From contig NZ_CP026309.1 in assembly GCF_002906575.1 (NCBI RefSeq), positions 744,001 through 808,000 of the forward strand: 64,000 nucleotides of DNA. The letters are read 5' to 3'. The notes below the pieces were generated by a model. The model was not told the DNA's origin. It did not search any database and saw only the letters and a program-made list of their open reading frames with translations. The DNA is from Salinigranum rubrum. Lineage in GTDB: Archaea; Halobacteriota; Halobacteria; Halobacteriales; Haloferacaceae. Below are positions 50,673 to 60,452 of this stretch, piece by piece (positions within the stretch are counted from its first letter, which is position 1; each line of letters starts with the position of its first letter). The translations under genes and the position numbers were made by a program.

Positions 50673-50794
50673 TGAGTTTCCTGTTGACATGTAACACGAT
50701 AAATGTATCTCTATTGACATTCGAGGAGTCAGCTTCTCCGGACTGTCGGCACACGGGACCGATTCGGCCCACTGCCCCGTGGTCGGCTCGTGGT

Positions 50795-51616
50795 TCACGC
50801 GTCCGTCTCGCCCGGTACCCACGCCTCGTCGACGTCCACGCGGCCGGCTCTCACCGCGTTCAGGACGACCCCGACGAGTAGCGCGAACGAGCCGACGTAC
50901 AGCCACGTGAGGACGAGCAGGACGGCACCGGCGATGCCGTACAGTTCGACGGTCTCCGAGGTGGTGAGATAGAGGCGGAACACGAGAAGCGAGACGGTCC
51001 AGACGCTCGCGGCGAACGCCGCACCGGGGGCGATTTCGGCGACCGAGACGTCCGGTCCCGACAGCACGTAGTACATCGGGACGAAGACGACCGCGAGCGA
51101 GAGCCACAGCACCACCGGGCCGAGTCCGAGCCACAGCAGCCCGGAGACACGCACCGCGAGGGCGACGCCGAGCCCAGCCATCACCGCGACGCCGACCGTG
51201 ACGGTCACCAGCACGAGCGTGCTGTCGAGGAAGCCGCGGGTGGTCGACCGCTCGCGGCGCACGCCGTACACCTCGGCGAAGATGCTGTCGACGGCCCGAA
51301 ACATCCGGTGGGTGCTCCAGACGGAGATGACGAGCGCGAGGGTGACCGCTCGAATCCGACCGGCGCCGCTCCCGCCGAGCTGACTGATCACCCCCTCGAA
51401 CTCCCCCGCACTGACCCCCGTCACCAGTTCGAGCGCGTGGGCGAGCGCCGGTACCGTCCCGAACGTCGTGAGCGCGGCGTACGCCAGAACCAGAAGGGGG
51501 ACGAGCGAGTTGAACGCGTAGTATGCAAGGCCGGCCGCGTCCGCAGTGACGTGTCGCTCGCGCACGACGGCGACCGTCGACCGTATCACCGTCGATGCCC
51601 GCGATTGCTGTCGCAC
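50795..51616 (-). CDS. YihY/BrkB family membrane protein
   Basis: A 273-aa protein with six helices and the family signature AAGLAYYAFNSLVPLLVLAY near residue 25, SVWSTHRMFRAVDSIFAEVY (about 105), and GIAGAVLLVLTWLYVGSFAL near the C-terminus. The GTG at 51616 lies about 27 nt after a TATA box (TTCTATACC, near 51642), a leaderless layout. The family was once called ribonuclease BN, but its function is uncertain, perhaps membrane transport. Confidence 0.88.
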   Translation of the reverse strand: MRQQSRASTVIRSTVAVVRERHVTADAAGLAYYAFNSLVPLLVLAYAALTTFGTVPALAHALELVTGVSAGEFEGVISQLGGSGAGRIRAVTLALVISVWSTHRMFRAVDSIFAEVYGVRRERSTTRGFLDSTLVLVTVTVGVAVMAGLGVALAVRVSGLLWLGLGPVVLWLSLAVVFVPMYYVLSGPDVSVAEIAPGAAFAASVWTVSLLVFRLYLTTSETVELYGIAGAVLLVLTWLYVGSFALLVGVVLNAVRAGRVDVDEAWVPGETDA

Positions 51617-51893
51617 GTCGTAGACGTTCTCTAGGGAGGTATAGAACCTGTGGGTCGTCGCTCGACAGCCGTCTCCGCGGCGTCCACCCCCCACGTCCAT
51701 GCAACCTAAAGGCACTTGGTAGCCGACCGATACCAACTATCCATGAAGCAGAACGTGAAACGGTTCGAGCGAGTCAGTCTCCCGCGCGCCCGACGGCCAG
51801 CGACCGGGTCGAAGCCGTCACGACGGTCCCCGTCGAAGCCGAGAGACGACACGACGTGTCCCTCCTGTCAGCTCTCCTCGGTCGTGGTTGTCC

Positions 51894-52748
51894 GTGAGTA
51901 ACGACGCCGAAGCGCCGGACCCGGTCGAGGCGGGCAAGAGCGCCTACGAGACCGCACTCGAGGTGCTCCTCACCGGCTTCGCAATCCTCATCCCGGTCGT
52001 CATCACGGTCTACCTCGTCGATATGATGCTCGACCTGTTGACGGACGCGCTCGTCCCCGTCATCGGCATCCTCCAGTGGGCCGGCGTCATCGAGCGCCTG
52101 ACGGACGCGGGCTTCGGGCAGGTCATCGTGCAAGCCGGGTTGTACTCGACGGTCACCGACTTCTACACCGAACTCATCACGGTCGTCGTACTCCTCAGCG
52201 TGGTCGTGGCGGTCGGAACCGTCGGTCACAACCGCTACGGCGAGATGGTCATCGACTACGTCGACCTCGCGATCACGTCGATCCCGGGCGTCGGGACCGT
52301 CTACGGGAGCTTCCGGCGAATGAGCGACGCGATGCTCGACCAGGGAGCCGACGAGTTCAGGGAGGTCAAACTGGTCGAGTGTCTCGGCGACGAACTGTAC
52401 GTCATCGGCTTCGAGACGGGGCCGTCGCCCGACTCGGTGAACGTGGCGACCGGACACGACGAGATGGTGACGATGTTCCTCCCGATGGCTCCGAACCCCG
52501 TCACCGGCGGCTTTCTCACGCACGTCCCCCAGTCTCGGGTCCACGACGTCGACATGACCATCGAGGAGGGTATCCGGAGCATCCTGACGAGCGGTGTCGC
52601 CACCGGCGAAGGGTCCAACGGAGCCGAGGTCCCCACGATGGACGACATCAGGGAGGCGACCGACATCGATACGCTCCAGACGACGGTCCTCTCCGAGGAC
52701 CGCCGCGCCGACGACCGCCGCGCCGAGGACGACTCCAGGCGCGACTGA
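51894..52748 (+). CDS. DUF502 family membrane protein
   Basis: A 284-aa protein. Two N-terminal helices (about 23-48 and 80-108) bracket a loop, and then come GYGEM-like HNRYGEMVIDYVDLAITSIP, GTVYGSFRRMSDAM and the conserved soluble part PSPDSVNVATGHDEMVTMFL, LPMAPNPVTGGFLTHVPQ. The C-terminus is acidic/Arg-rich. Function unknown. The GTG at 51894 starts VSNDAEAP; a TTG at 51888 is possible. It diverges from the BrkB gene. Confidence 0.88.
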   Translation: MSNDAEAPDPVEAGKSAYETALEVLLTGFAILIPVVITVYLVDMMLDLLTDALVPVIGILQWAGVIERLTDAGFGQVIVQAGLYSTVTDFYTELITVVVLLSVVVAVGTVGHNRYGEMVIDYVDLAITSIPGVGTVYGSFRRMSDAMLDQGADEFREVKLVECLGDELYVIGFETGPSPDSVNVATGHDEMVTMFLPMAPNPVTGGFLTHVPQSRVHDVDMTIEEGIRSILTSGVATGEGSNGAEVPTMDDIREATDIDTLQTTVLSEDRRADDRRAEDDSRRD

Positions 52749-53012
52749 CACGCCCTCGTCGTCGACTCGCCGTCCTTGTCGTCGCCGCGTCCACCAACGA
52801 CTCGTCTCGCACTCTCCGCCCCGAACTCGCTTGTTGTGCCGTCCATCGACCAGGACGAGCGGCGCTCGAACCGACGCCACGGCTCTCCGTCGCTCTCCGA
52901 CGCGAGAGCCTCGACGGTTTTCTGACGCAGTAGTTGATATTTATTCGCTGTCACACCCCACGTCATAAAATCACAAAGTATTAGGATGTGGTCTATATAC
53001 CAGCTCCATTGT
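52749..53012. other. Intergenic region with the promoter of the branched-chain-type ABC operon
   Basis: Mostly GC-rich without a gene, then an AT-rich tract from about 52935: TTGATATTTATTC, CATAAAATCACAAAG and CTATATACC (52992-53000). The last lies only about 17 nt before the ATG at 53013; the CATAAAATC block at about 52963-52971 could serve a transcript with a short leader. Confidence 0.4.
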
Positions 53013-54389
53013 ATGTCAGACGATCACACGAACAAGTCGCGTCGGCGGTTCCTGAAAACGGCGGGTGCAGGCGCAATCGCGGTCGGATTCGCGGGCTGTT
53101 CCGGCGGCGGCGGTTCGAGTGGCTCCGGCAGTCCGAGCGAGTCGGGCGGGGGAGGGAGTTCGGGCGGCACCAGCACTGACACCGAGAGCGGGGGTTCGAC
53201 CGGAAGCACCGGCGGCGGCCGCGACCGGTTCAAACTGGGCGCGGTCACGTCGCTGTCGGGCGACCTCCGCTTCGGCGGTGGCGTCACCAAGCGCGGATAC
53301 GACCTCTGGGCGGACACGGTCAACCAGAACGGCGGCATCGAGGTCGGCGGGGAGTCGTACGACGTCGAAATCGTCTACGCCGACGCACAGTCGAAGCCCA
53401 GTTCGGGCGCCGACGCCGCCTCGCGGATGATCTCCAGCGAGAACGTCGACGCCGTGCTTGGCCCCTACTCCAGTAACGTCACGCTGGCCGTCTGTCCGAT
53501 CATGGAACAGAACTCCATGCCGCACATCACGGGCAGCGCGGAGTCGCCACAGATCTGGCAACAGGGGTTCGAGTACTCGTTCGGGACGATTCCGACGGTC
53601 TCGATCATCGCCAGCGAAACCGGGGAGGCGCTGTTGAACCTCGACCCGAACGCCGAATCGGTCTACATCACCGGCGTCAACGAACCCTTCTCGAAGAGCA
53701 CCGCGGAGGCGATGCGCACGGCCGCCGAGAACGCCGGCGTCGAAGTCCTCGACTTCCAGCTCTTCCCGCGGGGCGCCGACTACGCGAACGTCGTCTCCCA
53801 GGCGAAGAGCGCGGGTCCGGACCTCCACCTCCACGGCGGACACATCGGGAGCCACGTCAACCTCATCAACGCCGCCGAGCAGTTCGACTACTCGCCGAAC
53901 GGCTTCATGATGCACTACGGCGTCAACACGGGGAGTTACAAGGACGGCGCGGGTGCGGGCGCGGCCCACACGTTCGGCGCGACCGTCTGGCTCCCGAGCG
54001 CCGACCGCTCCGGCGGCGTACTGTTCGACTCGCCGAGCGCCTACGCCGACGCCGCGCAGGCCGCCTACGGCAGCGCTCCCGACTACACGCAGGCCGGATC
54101 GACGGCCGCCGGCATCGTCTTCCAGGAGGCGTTCAAAGAGCTCGGCTCCGCGCCGCCGCTCTCACAGGACGACAAGGACGAACTCATCTCCGTCCTCGAA
54201 GGGATCGAGGTCAACACGTTCTACGGGGACGTGCGGTTCGAGACCGAGGGCGAGTACTACCACAACAACATCAACACGACCTCGCTCCTCATCCAGCTTG
54301 CCGAGGACGGGTCGCCGAATATCGTCGGACCGGAGGACCAGGCCGTCGGCGAGGCGACGTACCCGATTCCGAGCTGGAGTGAACGGTAA
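53013..54389 (+). CDS. Branched-chain amino-acid-type substrate-binding lipoprotein (LivK-like)
   Basis: A 458-aa Tat lipoprotein: SRRRFLKTAGAGAIAVGFAGC, a Gly/Ser/Thr linker of about 45 residues, then a type I periplasmic-binding fold: GAVTSLSGDLRFGGGVTKRG, GYDLWADTVNQNGGIEVGG, VDAVLGPYSSNVTLAVCPIM, HITGSAESPQIWQQGFEYSF and QAGSTAAGIVFQEAFKEL. It captures an amino acid or similar ligand (the family also takes amides and aromatic acids) for the permeases downstream. First gene of the operon; 6 nt to the next. Confidence 0.93.
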   Translation: MSDDHTNKSRRRFLKTAGAGAIAVGFAGCSGGGGSSGSGSPSESGGGGSSGGTSTDTESGGSTGSTGGGRDRFKLGAVTSLSGDLRFGGGVTKRGYDLWADTVNQNGGIEVGGESYDVEIVYADAQSKPSSGADAASRMISSENVDAVLGPYSSNVTLAVCPIMEQNSMPHITGSAESPQIWQQGFEYSFGTIPTVSIIASETGEALLNLDPNAESVYITGVNEPFSKSTAEAMRTAAENAGVEVLDFQLFPRGADYANVVSQAKSAGPDLHLHGGHIGSHVNLINAAEQFDYSPNGFMMHYGVNTGSYKDGAGAGAAHTFGATVWLPSADRSGGVLFDSPSAYADAAQAAYGSAPDYTQAGSTAAGIVFQEAFKELGSAPPLSQDDKDELISVLEGIEVNTFYGDVRFETEGEYYHNNINTTSLLIQLAEDGSPNIVGPEDQAVGEATYPIPSWSER

Positions 54390-54395
54390 CGAGCG

Positions 54396-55289
54396 ATGGT
54401 CGAGACCGGACTGCTGATTCAGACAATCGTCAACGGCCTGCTGCTGGGCGGCATCTACGTCACCGTCGGCGTCGGCTTCTCGCTGGCGTTCGGGGTGCTG
54501 GAGGTCGTCGACTTCGCCGTCGGCGAGTACGTGATGCTCGGCGCCATCCTCGGCGGACTCGCCGCCCCCCTGCTCGGGTCCGAGGGCGTCTTCGTCATCC
54601 CGTTCGTCCTCGTCGGCTTTTTCGTCCTCGGCTTCTTCGTCCAGCCGCTCATCCACCACGTCACGACGGGCGACCGGCCCCAGCCGCTGCTGATGGGGCT
54701 CGTGTTCACCTTCGGGCTGGCGACGTTCTTCCGCGGGACCGTCCTCACCGTCTTGGGACCCAACAACCGCGACGTCCCCTCGTCGCTGCTACAGGGGAGT
54801 CTCACCGTCCCCAGCGTGGGTATCTTCCCGTACGTCCGCGCCGCGACTGCCGTCTTCGGTGTCGTCGCCCTCGCGGCGTTCATGTACTACCTCTACAACA
54901 CCAAGGGCGGGATGGCCATCCGCGCCATCGCCGAGGACCGGACGAACGCCCGCCTGATGGGGATCAAGATCAACCGGTACCAGTCCATCGCCTACGGGAG
55001 TTACGCCGCGCTGACGGCGGCCGCGGGCGTGTTCATCGGGATGGTGTTCACCGCCAATCCGGGGATGGGTCTCCAGTACACCGCCTTCGCGTTCTTCATG
55101 GTCGTGCTCGCCGGGATGGGCTACCTCCCCGGCGTGATTCTCAGCGGTATCGTGCTGGGGCTGACCCAGTCCCTGACGGCGGTGTACGCGAGCAGCCAGG
55201 TCGTCCTCCTCGTGCTGTTCGCGCTCATCTACGTGGTACTGCTCGTCTCGCCGGCCGGCATCCTCGGGAAAGGGGAGTGGGCTTCATGA
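54396..55289 (+). CDS. livH: Branched-chain-type ABC permease LivH-like
   Basis: A 297-aa membrane protein with about eight helices. Family features: NGLLLGGIYVTVGVGFSLAF at the N-terminus, DFAVGEYVMLGAILGG, and the cytoplasmic EAA-like loop GMAIRAIAEDRTNARLMGI. It forms the channel with the LivM-like protein, whose gene overlaps its stop by 4 nt. Confidence 0.93.
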   Translation: MVETGLLIQTIVNGLLLGGIYVTVGVGFSLAFGVLEVVDFAVGEYVMLGAILGGLAAPLLGSEGVFVIPFVLVGFFVLGFFVQPLIHHVTTGDRPQPLLMGLVFTFGLATFFRGTVLTVLGPNNRDVPSSLLQGSLTVPSVGIFPYVRAATAVFGVVALAAFMYYLYNTKGGMAIRAIAEDRTNARLMGIKINRYQSIAYGSYAALTAAAGVFIGMVFTANPGMGLQYTAFAFFMVVLAGMGYLPGVILSGIVLGLTQSLTAVYASSQVVLLVLFALIYVVLLVSPAGILGKGEWAS

Positions 55290-56320
55290 GCGAGAAGACG
55301 ACCGACGTGCTCTCGACGCGGCTCGGGGACGTCCCGGTCTGGCTCGTCGTCCTCGTCGCCGTCGTCGTGCTGGTCGCCCTCCCGATGGCCCTCGGCGCGT
55401 TCTGGACCCGTATCGGCCTCGGCGCCCTCATGTGGATCGGCCTCGCACAGTCGTGGAACATGATCGGCGGCTACGCCGGCTACCTCGACTTCGGACACGG
55501 CGCGTACTTCGGCATCGGCGCGTTCGCCACCGGCGCCGTGATGGTCACGTTCGGCCTCCCGTTTCTCGCGGGCTTCGTGGTCGCCGCCGCCGTCGCCGCC
55601 GTCATCGCCTACCTCGTCGCCGTCCCGACGCTCCGCCTGACCGGGGCGTACTTCGCCATCGCGACCTGGGCGCTCGCGGAGGCGTTCAAACAGTTGGCGC
55701 TCAACCTCGACATCACCGGCGGAACGTTCGGACTCAGCCTGCCGACCGCCGCGGGGAGCTTCGGGCTCCCGGTCGGGGAACTCTCGACGTCGCTGTTCTA
55801 CTACCTCATGCTGGCGCTGTGTCTCGCGACCATCGCCGTGACGTACGTCGTCTTCGAGCGCAGCGAGTTCGGGTTCCGCGTGAAGGCGCTCCGGGACGAC
55901 GAGGACGCCGCCGAGTCGCTCGGCATCGACACCACCCGAGTAAAGCGACAGGTGTACGTGCTGTCGTGTGCCATCGCGGCGCTGTTCGGCAGCGTCCACG
56001 CGTACTTCATCACGTTCATCCACCCGAACGACGTCCTCGCGGCGATCATCACCGACCAGATGGTGATCATGGCGCTTCTGGGTGGACTCGGGACTATCAC
56101 CGGCCCCATCATCGGCGGGATTCTCGTCTTCTTGCTCCAGCGTCTCTCGTCGGTGTTCCTCGGACAGTCGACCATCTACCTCCCGCTCATCGGCGTCCTC
56201 ATCATGATCGTCGTGCTGTTCGCGCCGAGCGGCGTCGTCGGCATCCTGCGCGGCGAAGTCGACCGAACCGACATCCGAAACAACGCGCGCGAACTCGCGG
56301 AGAAGTTCGACCTCCTATGA
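55286..56320 (+). CDS. livM: Branched-chain-type ABC permease LivM-like
   Basis: A 344-aa membrane protein: LGALMWIGLAQSWNMIGGYA, GYLDFGHGAYFGIGAFATG (the typical helix-turn), the loop FRVKALRDDEDAAESLGIDT, and GGLGTITGPIIGGILVFLLQ. The C-terminus is short and acidic. Overlaps both neighbours by 4 nt; the ATG at 55286 makes that coupling. Confidence 0.93.
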   Translation: MSEKTTDVLSTRLGDVPVWLVVLVAVVVLVALPMALGAFWTRIGLGALMWIGLAQSWNMIGGYAGYLDFGHGAYFGIGAFATGAVMVTFGLPFLAGFVVAAAVAAVIAYLVAVPTLRLTGAYFAIATWALAEAFKQLALNLDITGGTFGLSLPTAAGSFGLPVGELSTSLFYYLMLALCLATIAVTYVVFERSEFGFRVKALRDDEDAAESLGIDTTRVKRQVYVLSCAIAALFGSVHAYFITFIHPNDVLAAIITDQMVIMALLGGLGTITGPIIGGILVFLLQRLSSVFLGQSTIYLPLIGVLIMIVVLFAPSGVVGILRGEVDRTDIRNNARELAEKFDLL

Positions 56321-57057
56321 GCGAACGAGACACCATCCTCCGGACGGAGGAGTTGACGAAGACGTTCGGGGCGCTCCGGGCGAACGACGGCATCTCGCTG
56401 TCGGTGCCTCGGGGCGAGATCAGAGGCATCATCGGCCCGAACGGGAGCGGGAAGACGACGTTCTTCAACACCGTCACCGGCTTCTACCAGCCCGACGGCG
56501 GTTCGGTCGCCTTCGACGGGACCGACATCACGGGCTGGAAGCCCCACAAGATCGCTCGTCGTGGGCTCGGCCGAACGTTTCAGATCGTCTCACCGTTCGA
56601 GAACATGACGGTCCGGCAGAACATGCTGGCGGTCCAGACGACCGACGACTTCGACAAGCAGGCCCGGGCCGACGAGATTCTGGCGTTCCTCGACATCGAC
56701 CACATCGCGGAGAACCAAGCGAGCGGCATGAGCGGCGGGCAGCAGAAACTGCTCGAACTGGCGCGGGTCCTGATGCTGGACCCGGAGGTCATCATGTTGG
56801 ACGAACCCGCCGCGGGCGTCAACCCGGCGCTGGAAGAGCGCATCATGGACCACATCCGCGACCTCAACGACGAGGGGACCACGTTCGTCGTCGTCGAACA
56901 CGACATGAACGTCATCCGGTCCATCGTCGACAGCGTCTCCGTGTTCGACCAGGGCGCGCTCATCGCCGAGGGGACGTTCGACGAGGTGCGACAGGACGAG
57001 CGGGTCCGCGAGGCGTACCTCGGTACCGCCGCGGACGACGAGGGGGTGCCGATATGA
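56317..57057 (+). CDS. livG: Branched-chain-type ABC ATPase LivG-like
   Basis: A 246-aa ATPase: Walker A IIGPNGSGKTTFFNTVTG, Q-loop RTFQIVSPFENMTVRQNML, signature GMSGGQQKLLELARVL, Walker B VIMLDEPAAGVNPAL, switch VVVEHDMNVI. The C-terminal EAYLGTAADD is LivG-like. One of two ATPases energising the importer; 4-nt overlaps on both sides. Confidence 0.94.
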   Translation: MSERDTILRTEELTKTFGALRANDGISLSVPRGEIRGIIGPNGSGKTTFFNTVTGFYQPDGGSVAFDGTDITGWKPHKIARRGLGRTFQIVSPFENMTVRQNMLAVQTTDDFDKQARADEILAFLDIDHIAENQASGMSGGQQKLLELARVLMLDPEVIMLDEPAAGVNPALEERIMDHIRDLNDEGTTFVVVEHDMNVIRSIVDSVSVFDQGALIAEGTFDEVRQDERVREAYLGTAADDEGVPI

Positions 57058-57779
57058 GCACCGACGCCGGCCCGCCGACGCTGATCGCCGAGGACGTGGT
57101 CACCGGCTACGACGACCACGAGGTGCTCCACGGCATCTCCTTCGAGAACCGCGACGGCGTCACCTCCATCTTCGGTCCGAACGGCTCCGGGAAGTCGACG
57201 TTCATGAAGGCGGTGAACGGCGTCGTCCCGGTCTGGTCGGGACGCGTCCGGTACGGCGACGTCGACCTGACGGGCCGGCCGCCCGAGGAAACCGTCACCA
57301 ACGGCATCGCGACGCTCCCGCAGGGCGGTGGCGTCTTCGACAGCCTCTCGGTCGAGGAGAACCTCCGCGTCGGCGCCTTCACCGTCGACGACGGCGAGAC
57401 GGTCGAACGGCGTATCGACGAGGTCCTCGACGCGTTCCCCGCGCTCGAAGACAAGATGGGGGACAAGGCGCGGAACCTCTCGGGCGGCCAGCAGATGATG
57501 GTCAGCCTGGGTCGGGCGATGATGTCCGGCGCGGACACCTACCTGCTCGACGAACCGTCCGCGGGTCTCGCACCACAACTGGTCGACGACGCGTTCGACC
57601 TCGTCACGACGCTCGTCGACAGGGGCGCTCGCGTCGTCCTCATCGAGCAGAACGTCTCCGCGGCGCTCCGCATCACCGACTACGTCTACATCTTCGCCGA
57701 GGGTGAGGTGCAGTTCCACGGCGAACCGACCGACCTCGCCGACGAGGACGAACTGATGAACCTCTATCTCGGGCTGTAG
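57054..57779 (+). CDS. livF: Branched-chain-type ABC ATPase LivF-like
   Basis: A 241-aa ATPase: Walker A IFGPNGSGKSTFMKAVNG, Q-loop ATLPQGGGVFDSLSVEENLR, signature NLSGGQQMMVSLGRAM, Walker B TYLLDEPSAGLAPQL, switch VLIEQNVSAAL, ending LMNLYLGL. Pairs with LivG. Last gene of the five-gene operon. Confidence 0.94.
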   Translation: MSTDAGPPTLIAEDVVTGYDDHEVLHGISFENRDGVTSIFGPNGSGKSTFMKAVNGVVPVWSGRVRYGDVDLTGRPPEETVTNGIATLPQGGGVFDSLSVEENLRVGAFTVDDGETVERRIDEVLDAFPALEDKMGDKARNLSGGQQMMVSLGRAMMSGADTYLLDEPSAGLAPQLVDDAFDLVTTLVDRGARVVLIEQNVSAALRITDYVYIFAEGEVQFHGEPTDLADEDELMNLYLGL

Positions 57780-57946
57780 CTCGGACCGAGGCTCGCCGCC
57801 CCCGTCGGTTTTCGTTCCGACCGCCGACCGTGCCGTCCTCCGGCATCGCAACGCGTTCATCGACGGTCCGCCCCGAGCGCCGAGCCACCGACGACCGGAC
57901 GCCGTACGTGACGCGTCTCCGCCGTCGACCTGACACGAACGGCCTC

Positions 57947-58585
57947 TCAGGTCGCACGCGCGACGACGGCGTAGAACGGGTCCGTTCCCGGCCGCTCTCG
58001 AATCACCTCGTGCTCTTCGAACCCGCCCGCCGCGTCGAGTGCCCGGTTCAACAGGCCGACGCGTCCCTCCATCGACGCCCCGCGCCACGCCCGGACGGCC
58101 TTCGTCGGGAACAGCCGGTTCGAGAAGCTCACGACGAGGACGCCGCCCTCACCGAGCACCCGGCGGAACTCGGCGAACACCCGACCCGGGTACTGCAGGT
58201 ACTGGACGGAGAGCGCACACAGGACCGCGTCGAACTCGTTCTCCTCGAACGGGAGGGTCTGTTCGGTGTTCAAATCCTGGACGAACCACTCGTCGAGGCG
58301 GTCGTTCGCGGCGAGTTCCTCCGCGTTGAGCCCGTGACCGACCACCTCGTACTCGACCCCGTCCGGAAGGTGAGACACCCAACTGCTCATCGCGTCGAGA
58401 ACGCGGTCACCGGGGGCGAGCACGTTGGCGTAGAGCGCGGTCAACCGCGCGAGGAACGCGCTGTCGGCGTGTGTGACGAACCGCGGACTGTCGTAGAAGG
58501 TCTGGTCGGACCGCTCGTCGAACCGCTGTCGTTCGGTCGCCGAGAGGACGGGCTGCACGCCCGAGGGGAGGGGCGACGAGCCCAT
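57947..58585 (-). CDS. SAM-dependent class I methyltransferase
   Basis: A 212-aa protein. Motif I is RVLDAMSSWVSHLPDG (about 60-75), where Gly-rich binding is replaced by SSWVSH, then EVVGHGLNAEELAANDRLDE, motif II EFDAVLCALSVQYLQYP and motif III RVLGEGGVLVVSFSNRLFP. This S-x-W-x-S-H form of motif I is found in a distinct subfamily of small methyltransferases. Substrate unknown. Confidence 0.87.
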   Translation of the reverse strand: MGSSPLPSGVQPVLSATERQRFDERSDQTFYDSPRFVTHADSAFLARLTALYANVLAPGDRVLDAMSSWVSHLPDGVEYEVVGHGLNAEELAANDRLDEWFVQDLNTEQTLPFEENEFDAVLCALSVQYLQYPGRVFAEFRRVLGEGGVLVVSFSNRLFPTKAVRAWRGASMEGRVGLLNRALDAAGGFEEHEVIRERPGTDPFYAVVARAT

Positions 58586-58661
58586 GACTCCGTCGGCCGC
58601 GCGTCCCTTCGTGTGCGTCGCATCGCGCCGGACGGCCGGGTCGAGACGGCCGACGTCCGCC

Positions 58662-58907
58662 CTAGAACGAGTAGTCGTCGCCCGTGTCGCTGCGTGCGGC
58701 GGGGTCCTGCTGGTCCTCGACGGCCTGCGAGAAGAGGTTCTCCTCGGGGCCCTGGCTATCGTCGGTCGACGTGGTGTTGTACGCGGACATCCCCATCGAG
58801 AGGAGTTCCTCGACGGCCTGGTCACGGTTGACGAACTCGCCCTGGTCGACGAGTCGGCGGATGTCGTTATCGATGCGGTCCGGTAGCGAGAGTTCGACTT
58901 TCGACAT
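58662..58907 (-). CDS. Ribbon-helix-helix (CopG/MetJ-like) DNA-binding protein
   Basis: An 81-aa protein. N-terminal RHH domain: KVELSLPDRIDNDIRRLVDQ then FVNRDQAVEELLSMGMSAY; the C-terminal 30 residues are acidic and disordered. It looks like a small transcription factor or antitoxin, but no toxin gene lies beside it. The ATG at 58907 is preferred to a TTG two codons upstream. Confidence 0.85.
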   Translation of the reverse strand: MSKVELSLPDRIDNDIRRLVDQGEFVNRDQAVEELLSMGMSAYNTTSTDDSQGPEENLFSQAVEDQQDPAARSDTGDDYSF

Positions 58908-59024
58908 GGTCAATACTCAGTGATGCACAGGTGATAAATGTGCGCTCTGACGGACCGTCCGGCACGGCGGACGACGCGAGCGGACTCACCGACGCCCCGT
59001 TTTCAGCGTAATGTATGGTGGAGC

Positions 59025-59067
59025 CCCCGACCTCAAGGAGCGAACGAAGTGAGTGAGTAGGTCGGGG
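59025..59067. repeat. Left-end hairpin of the TnpB element
   Basis: CCCCGACCT (59025-59033) pairs perfectly with AGGTCGGGG (59059-59067); the inner part contains GAGCGAACGAAGTGAGTGAG. It is similar in arms and loop to the right-end hairpin, as expected for subterminal structures recognised by HUH transposases. Confidence 0.75.
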
Positions 59068-59168
59068 AGGAAACCGTCATGAGGACTACACCAACCACAT
59101 TCAATGGCCGACTGACTCCCCTTCGAATCATTATAAATATAAAGACAAGAGCTACATCTGAAACACGG

Positions 59169-60452
59169 ATGGAGGTACGTCGCACCGTTCCGGTCAAGCT
59201 CAACGTGGCCGACAGCGATGCTAACCTCCTCGAAGAAACCATCTCCGAGTTCCTGTGGGCCGCCAACTACGTCGTAGACCACGCGTGGAAAGGCGAGTAC
59301 AAGACTACGAGCAAAGCCGAACTCCAACGGGAAACCTACGACGACGTGCGGGCCGAGACGCGACTGCAAGCGAACCTCGTCCAGAACGCTCGCAACAAGG
59401 CCGCCGACGCCGTCCAGAGCGTCGTCACTCGCTGGAAGCAAGGCGATTACGCGGGGAAACCGCACTTCACAGCCCCGACGCTCGTCTACGACAAGAGGTG
59501 TGCAACGTTCAACGACGACCACGCGACACTCTCGACCGTCGGAGGACGCATCACCGCCGAATACGTCCTCCCCGACGAGGGACGCGAGACGCCCCACTCG
59601 GAGTACCTGTTCAACGACGACTACGAAGTGACGGGCGGGGAACTTCACTATCGCGACGGTGAGTTCTACCTTCACGTCCGAACAAAGGCGGACGTGGAGT
59701 TCGAGACTGCCGACGACGGCAACGACGAGCACAGGACAGTCCTCGGCGTTGACCTCGGCATCGAAAATGTCGCCGTCACATCTACAGGCACCTTCTGGAA
59801 CGGGTCGGAGTTGAACCACTGGCACCGCGAGTTCGAGAAGCGGCGCGGGTCGCTCCAACAGCGTGGAACGCGGGCCGCTCACGAAACCATCCAGTCGGTC
59901 GGACGTACCGAGACGGGCCGCTACGACCACTTCTTACACACCGTCTCGAAACAACTCGTCGCGGAAGCTGTCGAATACGACTGCGACGTGATCGCGTTCG
60001 AGAACCTGACAGGGATTCGTGAGCGGATGCCCCGCGCAAAGAAGTTCCACGCGTGGGCGTTCCGACGCCTGTTCGAATATGTCGAGTACAAAGCCGAGGT
60101 GGTCGGCATCTCGGTTGAACAGGTGAGTCCCGCCTACACCTCCCAGCGGTGTTCTAAGTGCGGGTTCACCTACGAGGGAAACCGCCCGACCTCGAGTGGA
60201 CAGGACGTATTCGAGTGCCTGAAGTGCGGGTACTCACCGCACGCGGACTACAACGCGGCGAAGAATATCGGTCTGAAGCATCTCCGCTCGGCGCAAACGT
60301 CGTCGGGCGGAGGCGCACCGGTAAACGTGCGCTTGAATCGCGGGACGTTGAACGCGAACGGCGATTACGAGCCTGCCAGCACTGGCCAGAACGGGAGTCC
60401 ACGCGAAAGCCCCACCCTCACCGAAGCGAACGGCGAAGCCGTGAGCGAGTAG
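59169..60452 (+). CDS. tnpB: RNA-guided endonuclease TnpB (IS1341 type)
   Basis: A 427-aa protein with an intact RuvC-type active site: Asp195 ([13 protein letters not shown]), Glu278 ([13 protein letters not shown]) and Asp360 ([12 protein letters not shown]). The zinc finger has four cysteines ([12 protein letters not shown] at 328/331 and FECLKCGYS at 350/353). N-terminal OrfB domain about 1-150. TnpB cuts DNA guided by an RNA (omega/reRNA) transcribed over the gene's 3' end and right end, here overlapping the hairpin at 60410-60459. The ATG at 59169 gives the usual [11 protein letters not shown] start. Confidence 0.94.
   Translation: MEVRRTVPVKLNVADSDANLLEETISEFLWAANYVVDHAWKGEYKTTSKAELQRETYDDVRAETRLQANLVQNARNKAADAVQSVVTRWKQGDYAGKPHFTAPTLVYDKRCATFNDDHATLSTVGGRITAEYVLPDEGRETPHSEYLFNDDYEVTGGELHYRDGEFYLHVRTKADVEFETADDGNDEHRTVLGVDLGIENVAVTSTGTFWNGSELNHWHREFEKRRGSLQQRGTRAAHETIQSVGRTETGRYDHFLHTVSKQLVAEAVEYDCDVIAFENLTGIRERMPRAKKFHAWAFRRLFEYVEYKAEVVGISVEQVSPAYTSQRCSKCGFTYEGNRPTSSGQDVFECLKCGYSPHADYNAAKNIGLKHLRSAQTSSGGGAPVNVRLNRGTLNANGDYEPASTGQNGSPRESPTLTEANGEAVSE

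Noticed and set aside
49320-50675. 451-codon plus-strand frame overlapping the copper oxidase end and a membrane-protein gene
   Set aside because: Out of frame with the oxidase C-terminus and antisense to the membrane protein; composition is Arg/Ser/Glu/Asp shadow.
58662-58907. Toxin-antitoxin pair around the ribbon-helix-helix protein
   Set aside because: No small toxin-like gene overlaps or adjoins it; the neighbours are a methyltransferase and the TnpB element.
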